DNA from: Mytilinidion resinicola | Taxonomy: Eukaryota; Ascomycota; Dothideomycetes; Mytilinidiales; Mytilinidiaceae | Reading direction: 5' to 3' | DNA: 64,000 bases | Assembly: GCF_010093595.1 (NCBI RefSeq) | Contig: NW_022985453.1 | Location: forward strand, 521,745 to 585,744 | Part shown: positions 57,005 through 64,000 of the stretch, piece after piece | Numbering within the stretch: position 1 is the first letter of the stretch | How the letters are laid out: every line of letters begins with the position of its first letter | Program-made: the position numbers and the translations under genes | Notes under the pieces: model-generated | Database searches by the model: none | Told to the model about the DNA's origin: nothing | What the model saw: the letters and a program-made list of their open reading frames with translations, nothing else

Positions 57005-60000
57005 ATGGCTCCTTTCACACGCTTCCTCAAACACCGTCTCCGCAACAAGAAAACCACCACTTCGTCCTCAAATCCCACAACATCGACATCCTACGCAACC
57101 TCAACGCCTCGCCCAACAACCCCCAAGCAACTCCGCCCTCCCGCTTCCTCGGGTACAAACGCGAGCGATAGCGCATCAGACTCCGACACCTCAGCAGACT
57201 CACCGGCGAATCCCTTATCCGAAGACATCCACACCGCAAAAGATGTCCACGCCCTCGTCCTCCGCGCCGTCAAAGGAAGTCCAGAGCACTCCTTGCAACC
57301 CATCCTAGAAGCGCGCGGGAATGATCTCCGCGTCACGGAAGCAATCGTGCTCGCAGCCAAGCAAGACAAGTACCATGGGGAGGAAATGGTGCAGATGCTT
57401 CTGCAACACGCAAAAAAGCAGCAAGGCGCAACGGGGAAATCAGTCATCGACGATAACGCACTCCTAGCCGTCTTGAACCCCAATTTCGACGAAGAGACGC
57501 AGGCATTAGCAGTGCTGGGGTTCTGGAGACAGGTCGCGGTCCCTGTGTTTAAGCTGCAGAGGGTGGTGGGTGCATCGGGGAAGGGGATGGAGGTTATGGA
57601 GATGCTGCTGCGCGAACGCGACGCAGCAGCCGCCTCCTCTTCCTCCTCTTCCTCCTCTTCCTCCTCTTCCTTCTCCTCTTCTTCCTCATCCTCTTCGTCA
57701 AAGTCGATTCGCATCACGGAGGGGTGGATGATCGCAGCAGCGCAAAATCACAAGTGCGGAGCTGAGCTCATGGCCCTGCTCCTCCATTGCGAACCAAGGC
57801 CCAGTAAGGATGTTCGCATCACAGAGGACGTGCTGGAGACGGCCGCGGGGAACGAGGGTGCCGCGGAGGGGATATTCGAGCTGCTATCTCGTGAGAGGCC
57901 GGACGAGCTTCTCATTACGCCCAGGGTGCTGCTGGCAGCTTGCAACAACGAGAAATCCGCAAAGAGGATCACGGAGATACTGCTCCTCGCGAACGAAGGG
58001 AAGACGATTCGAATCACCGCGAGTATGGTAGAGGCAACGAGGGAGGATAAATCGAGTAGGCGTTCGTTCAATTGGGTCCCTAAGCATCTGAGAGGGAAGT
58101 TGGAACTTGGTGAAGAGCCAGATAAAGGCAATATGATGAAGCAGACTATTAAGAAGATCATTAGCCAGTTTGGCGACGAGGCGAGATTTACGGCACAGGC
58201 GCTGAGTGCGCTTGCGGTGCTTGAAGATACGAGGTTGTTGGAGGATTGGTTGTTGGCAAAGCGGTTTGAGATCCCCCGGAGCATGGTAGAGGCTGCGGCT
58301 GCGAACCCGGACGCAGGGATGAAGATGCTGGAGATGCTGCTCCATGAACGGGGCAATGAGGTCAAAATCACTGAAAGAGTGCTCGTAGCCGCCGTAGGCA
58401 ATGAGCGGGTTGGGTTGGATATCGTTCAATTGCTGTTCCGTGAACGCCCAGATGAGGCACGTGTCACGGAACGGATGCTAGAGGTCGCAGCTCGAGGGAC
58501 TGAGTATGGGGATCCTGACATGCTGAAGCTACTTCTCAGCCACGCCGAGGATGGCCTGCGTATGACGACTAAGATGGTGGAGAACGCTACCTTGAAAAGA
58601 TACGGAGGTGATGACGTGCTCGCAATCTTGCTCAAGGCAGGGACGCATGATATACAGATTACGGTAAAGCTGGTCGCGGAGGCCTGTGATCATTTCAGCC
58701 ATAGTAATTATATTTACAAGAAGAACCTCAAAATATTGCTACAAGAGGGACAGGGGCTACGTGTAAGCCGGGAAGCAGCACTAGCTTTCACCAAGTTCGG
58801 CAATCCGGATATTATAGCCCTGTTTCTCCAGAAGATTCCAGACGACGAGAACCTTATAGAGGCTGCGCTTATAGCAGCGACGAAGACCGTTTTCCATCGC
58901 GAGGAGATTCTGGCAGTGCTTCTTGCTCAAAATTGGAAAAGTGTGATGATGACTAAGCGCGTCGTGATGGAAGCCGATGGAGACCGTTCTGATAGGGATA
59001 GGCTGGGAAAGCTACTTGAGCAGCTTCTTCAGAAGTACGGGGACGCGGTTCAATTCGGCGAAGGGGCCCTTGAGGCGATAATGCAGCGCTGCGGCCCCAA
59101 CACCATTCAAATGCTATTGCACAAGAAAAGTAACATTCGGATCACTTCGGGGATGATAGAATCGCCCGCTAAGGGCAAGTTCAAGGCAGCTGAGGTTATA
59201 GAGCTTCTTCTCCGAGAGTGCGGGAGCGAGATACGCATTACAGAGGGTACAATAGAAGCAGCTATGAGCCATGGATTCGCGGGCGGTCAAATCCTGCTCC
59301 TGCTTCTAACTGAACGCGGAAAAGAGATCCAAGTCACCGAGTCACTAATGACATACGCCGCCCGAGAGTCGCGGCATCTTTGGAGCTGGCTTGTTTTGCA
59401 CTCAGATCGAGATATACAGATGACAGAGCGGGTTGTAGAAGAAGTTGTCGGCAACGAGCAGATTGGCGACGAAATGTTGGTGGAGCTACTCACCGAGTAT
59501 AATGATGTCCAAATCACCGAGAGAGTCTTAGAGGCCGCTGCCAGAAACTTTGGTAGAGGGCTAAAGATCTTAGTAACGCTTCTACATGAGCGAGGGGACG
59601 ATTGCTATATCACCGAGAGAGTCTTAGAAGCCGCTGCCGGGAACGTGAGAGAAGGTCTGAAGATCCTGGGAATGCTTATATATGAGCGAGGGGACGATTT
59701 TTATATCACGGAACGAGTTATGGAGGCAGCCGCCCGGAACACCGAAAGCGGTGCAAATATTATGAATTTCCTTCTCAAAGAGCGACCCGATGAGGCCGTG
59801 ATAACAGAGAGAGTTCTGGAAGCCGCAGTGGGTAACCTGGAAATTGGAGACAAGATACTGGAATTTATATTTCGTGAATACGGTGATGATATCGAAATCT
59901 CCGAAAGAGTGCTCGAGGCAGCAAGCCGGAACGAGAAAAAAGGCGGAGAGATCATCGACATCATTCTCCGTAGATCGAACCAAAGCTTTACGATAAGCGA

Positions 60001-60844
60001 AAGAGTACTGGAGGCAGCAGCGGGGAACTCGTGGTGTGGCGACGAAATTGTGCGACATTTCATTAGCAAATTGGACACCGAGATCCAGATGACCTCCAAA
60101 GTACTAGGAGCGGCCATAGGAAATGGCACCGCAATGACGCTTCTGCACAACTGCACATATAGAGTTCAGCTCACGGAACGTGCAATAGAAGCATGTGTCA
60201 GAGAAGAGAAAAGCCTAATGGCATACGCTGGCTGGGCAATCATGCTTGAGTTTGTCCGCTCACGAATCGAAGACGTTCAACTCACTGAGAGGGCCATCGA
60301 GCTCATTGCAAGAACATGGCCTTTCATGTTAAAGGAGCTTCTTCAGGAGAAAAAGAAAGAGATTAAAATCACCCAGAGGGTGTTGGAAGAATGTGCTGCA
60401 GGTAAAGACGACGACAAGGGAGAAGGGTTGGAACGCCTTCTTCGGGTAACCCCTAGTCGAGTGACTGCCCGTATCGTAGAATCTGCCGCTGCAAATGAGC
60501 GAAAGGGAGACAAGATTATCAAAATGCTTCTCGAGGAGTTTGGTGACGAGTTCAAGGTCACCGAAAAGATAATGAGGAAAGCTGTTAGAAATGAAGGAAG
60601 TGGTGCGCAGATCATAGCCGTGTTTCTCCGGGAACGAGGCCAGAGCGGAGAGATACAGATCAATACGAGACTGATAGAAGAAGCTGCCATGAACCAAAAG
60701 AACGGCGACGAAATCATCGACCTACTTTTACAAGAAAGCGATGGCAGCATTCAACTTACTGACACCATAGCTGAGATAGCTGCCGGAAATGAAGGACGCA
60801 ATGAAAGGATGTTAGAGACATTCCGGATGAGAATGCGGTGTTGA
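57005..60844 (+). CDS. large repeat (solenoid) protein, about 35 repeats of 28-36 residues
   Basis: Intronless, 1279 residues from the first in-frame ATG. Residues 1-75 are Ser/Thr/Pro-rich. A poly-Ser tract of about 24 residues (residues 211-235) interrupts an otherwise continuous array. The repeat consensus is [D/E]-x-x-ITERVLEAAAGNE followed by GxxILxLLLxERGDE. It occurs about 32 times after the poly-Ser and a few times before it, most regular at 59500-60060. Such ITE..LEAAA.N repeats are known to me as a C-terminal array in fungal NACHT/ankyrin proteins, where they probably form an alpha-helical scaffold. Here they stand alone without an NTPase or effector domain. No signal peptide or membrane helix. 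Function unknown; a recognition or adaptor role is inference. Confidence 0.75.
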   Translation: MAPFTRFLKHRLRNKKTTTSSSNPTTSTSYATSTPRPTTPKQLRPPASSGTNASDSASDSDTSADSPANPLSEDIHTAKDVHALVLRAVKGSPEHSLQPILEARGNDLRVTEAIVLAAKQDKYHGEEMVQMLLQHAKKQQGATGKSVIDDNALLAVLNPNFDEETQALAVLGFWRQVAVPVFKLQRVVGASGKGMEVMEMLLRERDAAAASSSSSSSSSSSSFSSSSSSSSSKSIRITEGWMIAAAQNHKCGAELMALLLHCEPRPSKDVRITEDVLETAAGNEGAAEGIFELLSRERPDELLITPRVLLAACNNEKSAKRITEILLLANEGKTIRITASMVEATREDKSSRRSFNWVPKHLRGKLELGEEPDKGNMMKQTIKKIISQFGDEARFTAQALSALAVLEDTRLLEDWLLAKRFEIPRSMVEAAAANPDAGMKMLEMLLHERGNEVKITERVLVAAVGNERVGLDIVQLLFRERPDEARVTERMLEVAARGTEYGDPDMLKLLLSHAEDGLRMTTKMVENATLKRYGGDDVLAILLKAGTHDIQITVKLVAEACDHFSHSNYIYKKNLKILLQEGQGLRVSREAALAFTKFGNPDIIALFLQKIPDDENLIEAALIAATKTVFHREEILAVLLAQNWKSVMMTKRVVMEADGDRSDRDRLGKLLEQLLQKYGDAVQFGEGALEAIMQRCGPNTIQMLLHKKSNIRITSGMIESPAKGKFKAAEVIELLLRECGSEIRITEGTIEAAMSHGFAGGQILLLLLTERGKEIQVTESLMTYAARESRHLWSWLVLHSDRDIQMTERVVEEVVGNEQIGDEMLVELLTEYNDVQITERVLEAAARNFGRGLKILVTLLHERGDDCYITERVLEAAAGNVREGLKILGMLIYERGDDFYITERVMEAAARNTESGANIMNFLLKERPDEAVITERVLEAAVGNLEIGDKILEFIFREYGDDIEISERVLEAASRNEKKGGEIIDIILRRSNQSFTISERVLEAAAGNSWCGDEIVRHFISKLDTEIQMTSKVLGAAIGNGTAMTLLHNCTYRVQLTERAIEACVREEKSLMAYAGWAIMLEFVRSRIEDVQLTERAIELIARTWPFMLKELLQEKKKEIKITQRVLEECAAGKDDDKGEGLERLLRVTPSRVTARIVESAAANERKGDKIIKMLLEEFGDEFKVTEKIMRKAVRNEGSGAQIIAVFLRERGQSGEIQINTRLIEEAAMNQKNGDEIIDLLLQESDGSIQLTDTIAEIAAGNEGRNERMLETFRMRMRC
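57634..57696 (+). repeat. TCC/TCT microsatellite encoding poly-Ser
   Basis: A run of TCC and TCT triplets arranged mostly as CCTCCTCTT units, with one TTC (Phe) interruption. It stays in frame with the repeat protein. Length polymorphism between strains would be expected. Confidence 0.85.
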
Positions 60845-61505
60845 ACTGGACACGAGCTCGTGCACGTAATTCTTTTTATGTAAAATAATCTAAGTTAGAT
60901 GCTGGACGAGACCCAGCCCGCCTAGGCTAGGACAACAAACGCGTTCGGAGCTCTTGAGCTCATCCTGCTTTACACGTCTTAGGTAGACTTCCGCAACATG
61001 AATCCCAAATTTCCGGCAGTCGCACGTTGAATGACTGAAAGTAGCTGAATTGCCACGGATGTAGTTGCTCCTCCGTCGATAAGATTGACGAGGCTATGTT
61101 GAAGAGATTCAAGACATTATCGAGAGCATGCTCTTCCGTTATCATCGAAATAGGTTCCTGTGGCCAGCTAATTTGGAAATTTCGATAGCGATAAATGCCT
61201 TAACTACCGACAGCGCAATTTTGGCCTTCTCATCTGCTATTACGTTGCTTATTTATTTACCTCCCATATAGACGCTCTTTTGCACACAACAAAAGAAAAA
61301 GCCTCTACTCAAGTACTTCACAATGAGCCACCCTTTTATAGTTGGCTAACTGTCAGTCAAATTGGTTCTGTTGATTGATGGTGTCTATCTGGCTGAGTAT
61401 GTACACAGAGAGTCCTCCTCCGGGTACCTACTGCCTACCAGGTTGCAAATCTCATCTAGGCCACTGCTAGGCTACTACTAGGCAGTTACTAGGCAACTGA
61501 TTCGT
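60845..61505. other. convergent spacer, no supported gene
   Basis: The 3' regions of the repeat-protein gene and the last gene. A run of AGGC(C/T)ACT(G/A)CTAGGC-like short repeats lies near 61458-61495. No coding potential is seen. Confidence 0.4.
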
Positions 61506-64000
61506 TCAGGATAAGAATCTGTGTTTCTCAAAATGACCTGGGGGCCAGATTGGACCCGTAGGGATGGGAAAAATAGATTCTGTAGATGACCCTTGTGGTA
61601 AGTGGCCAACGACTCCATGGCCCGGAAACATGCATTCTTCAGCTGACATTTCTGTCAAAGCACTTTCAGTTTGGTTTATCTATGAATGTTAGTATTTCTG
61701 TTGTATTTGCCATTAATTCAATCGACTTACCCCCCATAGCTTTCCTTTGTCATAACGATAAGCGGACATGAATACGATTCTTTGTTCATCCTATGTCGAC
61801 TCAGTAAGCTGTTCCATATGTTTTCATTGACTGAGAACTTACTGGGCCAGATGTATGGGTTTCCCACCCATCAACCTTCGATGAACTCGTCCTTCCGAAG
61901 TCGGCGCCTCCACCTCCATATCCCGGAACTGTCACTTTACCCCCAATAGTGAGCTCGCTCTTCTGACTGTTGAGAACACTAATATATGCTGTTTTCGTTG
62001 TGATCAAAGATCTGATGAGCCACAAGCCTCGGTCCAGCTCCTTCGCCCAGTTCGATTTGAGTGCGTCTACGTTGTCGTCGATCCATCGTTTGAACGACGT
62101 CTCTCCTGATTCGAACCATGTTTTGGTAATGGGGTTTTCCACTACTAGAATTGCTCCCTTGGAATTTTTCTTAGATAGGCCGAATTTGACCTCGGCGTTC
62201 ACAGGTAAAACAGCGCTGATTCTTGTTAGTCCCTATGAAAAACGTCTTCAGCTGGAAGTAACACTTACTCTACCTTCGCGTTGGTGGAAAGGTCAGTACT
62301 CGTGACATTTGCAGTGATTCTAGCGCTCCATTCGGTGTTGCTGGCTGAGCGGATGGCAGGCACGCCAGTGGAAAAAGGTTTGAGGAGCTTCTGGCGGTTG
62401 TAGGCTCTTTGATTCGCCTTTGCGATATCCTTCGGATCCGTTATCTGGGCAATGACCTGCCAAGTCCCATCATCGTTGAAACATCCAAGTTGCCCCAGTT
62501 TCACATCCTTAGTTGAAGGAGGGAGCCAAGGGGCGGTGCCTAGTTGCCATACCGCCATCTGCTCGGTATATATCGATTGCTGACCCTTAGGGCCGAACAA
62601 TGTAAAGCTTTCAGTCCCACTGTGAGTGTACAAGTCAGTTATGTGCTTTACTGTACGTTGGAAGCTTGCTTGAAAGGCTTGAATCGCGTCAGAAAGACGT
62701 TGCAAAGACAAAACCTTACCTAGATTGTGAATCATTCGGTGGCAGACTTCCAGGCCAAAAGTAAGGGAAGTTTTCCTTGTTCTTTGAAACAGGGAAGCGT
62801 CCTTGAAAGTCCTGGAATATGCTCTGCGAAAATGGGCAGGCGGGTTGTCCACACGCAATGCAGAGACCAGAGGCGCCATCTAGCGTCCCTGAAGTCGTAT
62901 CCTGAGACTGATAGTGGTCTCCAGTCTCCGTTTGTGAAGACCAATATCCACCTCTCGCCGATGTCCGCTCACTCTTGCTTCCTGACATGCCTGTACTTGC
63001 GGTAGATGGAGGTTGTCTGAAGTCATCATATATTGCTCCAGATGAAGAGCAATCTTTTTCACTTTTTCCACAGGCAGCGCAAATCGTTGAGCCTGATTGT
63101 GAAGAGAAAGAGTGATCGGACAAGGCCTTCATACCGGCAGAAGTGTTCTGCTGACTGTTCTGATTGATGGAACTGCTCGAAAATCCCTTGGTGGTTGTTG
63201 TCGCACTGGATTGATTCGTCCTTTGCTCGCTTCGAGACGATGTCGTGTTTGTATTTTGTTGGCTTCGGGATGATGTTGTGTCTGTATTCTGCGCCTTGCC
63301 TGAACCATCGGACCCATTTGAGGTTTGGCTGTGTCCTCCAGAAGATTGATTTCCATTCTGGGTCTGTCCGCCAAACTGGTTTGAGCCCCGGTTCGTAGTT
63401 TGAGATGAATCCTGACGTTTCTGATTTAAGGCGCTACTTGAACCATCGGACCCATTCGCGCTTTGGCTGTGTCCTCCAAAAGATTGATTTCCATTCTGGG
63501 CCTGTCCGCCAGACTGGTTTGAGCCCCGGTTCGTGGTTTGAGATGGATCCTGACGTGTCTGATTGAAGGCGCTACTTGAACCATTACGGGTAGTTTGTTC
63601 ACCCGTTCTCGACAAGCCCTTGTTGACGGAGTCCGTCCCCGACCGTGCGGCATCTTCCCCGGACTGTCTCACAGTTCTCCTTGAACCCGAGTTCTCGAGT
63701 TGGTTTTGGCTAGTATCATTAAGCGCTTGTGTTGAGCTTCTCGGAAAAACCACTAACCTGCTGCTACTGGAACCGCGATTCTTCTGTTCGGTGCCTCCTC
63801 TATCTGCGCGAGCAATCCCCCCATTTGAATCTTCGACATTCCCATCACCATCATTTATCTCTATCTTAGTAGTCGTTGTCGTGCTGTGTGTTTCTATCGT
63901 CTTAGTGACCTTTCCCTTGCTTGATGCGTGGTCCTGGGATGCGTGGTCCTGGGAAGTTTCGTCGCCGTCTCGGAAGCGAACAACTTTATCAGCATCGTTC
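61506..64000 (-). CDS. low-complexity protein with CxxC motifs and a candidate gasdermin-like C-terminal domain, 5' end outside window
   Basis: Exons 64000-62720 (open at the right edge, no Met seen), 62619-62269, 62215-61843, 61790-61731 and 61679-61506, all phase-consistent. The first exon is Ser/Asn/Gln/Thr-rich with a two-unit tandem repeat and two Cys clusters (CAACGKSEKDC; CIACGQPACPF). The remaining exons form a globular domain of about 240 residues: AVWQLGTAPWLPP, GTWQVIAQITDP, then a KKNSKGAILVVENP segment. After that come FKRWIDDNVDAL, ELDRGLWLIRSLITTKTAYI, VPGYGGGGADF and DEQRIVFMSAYRY. Layout and motifs resemble fungal gasdermin-like (RCD-1/HET-Q1 type) pore-forming domains. This is from memory of the family pattern and is tentative. 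If the last intron is retained, the protein ends ten bases past the 61730 donor region instead. Confidence 0.6.
63300..63580 (-). repeat. 46-codon in-frame tandem repeat, two units
   Basis: Unit 1 begins SSSAFNQTRQDPSQTTNRGS and unit 2 SSSALNQKRQDSSQTTNRGS; both end NGSDG and are 46 residues long with about six differences. A shorter pair (NTDTTSSRSQQ, NTNTTSSRSEQ) follows. A 15-base duplication encoding SQDHA twice lies near 63930-63960. Confidence 0.85.

Noticed and set aside
57091..57717. Minus-strand open frames opposite the repeat protein
   Set aside because: They follow the repeat pattern of the sense gene and read poly-Glu opposite poly-Ser; shadows.

Overview
This is nuclear DNA of a filamentous ascomycete (Pezizomycotina). 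Most genes carry introns of about 48-60 bases with GT..AG ends and CTAAC/CTGAC-like branch sites. Gene content is typical of mould genomes: DUF2406, Pta1, Coa3, Tvp23, a B-type alpha-tubulin, an aspartyl-tRNA synthetase/DUF2156 fusion, a questin-oxidase-like protein and NLR-like proteins. Dothideomycetes is my guess for the class and is weak. I joined exons by hand from splice signals and reading phase, and the coordinates are given in the entries.

Left third (1-25 kb), mostly housekeeping: a DUF2406 gene running off the left edge; an F-box-like protein; a broken DHA1-type MFS transporter; a short-chain dehydrogenase; tRNA relics; a sugar transporter; the 3'-end-processing factor Pta1/symplekin head to head with a 73-residue Coa3; an EF-hand MscS channel; a 2EXR-like protein; and a coiled-coil hypothetical.

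Middle (25-40.7 kb): about 3.3 kb of a diverged satellite with a period near 150 bases, closed on its right by an inverted-repeat (MITE-like) element. Then come an alpha-tubulin with seven introns, a questin-oxidase-like gene, the ergosteryl-aspartate synthase type fusion, and a small ABM-domain protein. The spacers are AT-rich and look like decayed repeats.

Right third (40.7-64 kb) looks like an accessory, immunity-type neighbourhood. It holds a 1641-residue NACHT/STAND protein with TPR-like helices and a ZZ-like finger, an RBR-type E3 ligase (RING1-IBR-RING2), a 1279-residue protein built of about 35 repeats, and a 5'-truncated gene whose C-terminal domain resembles fungal gasdermin-like pore formers. 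Housekeeping-type genes (CitE-like lyase, Tvp23) sit among them. The NLR-like and RBR genes share a duplicated upstream region containing CACGTG palindromes, so they may be co-regulated. A second copy of the MITE lies inside an intron at 55.6-55.85 kb.

The strongest leads are the satellite array, the two-copy MITE family, the duplicated NLR/RBR upstream region, the repeat protein, and the candidate gasdermin-like gene.
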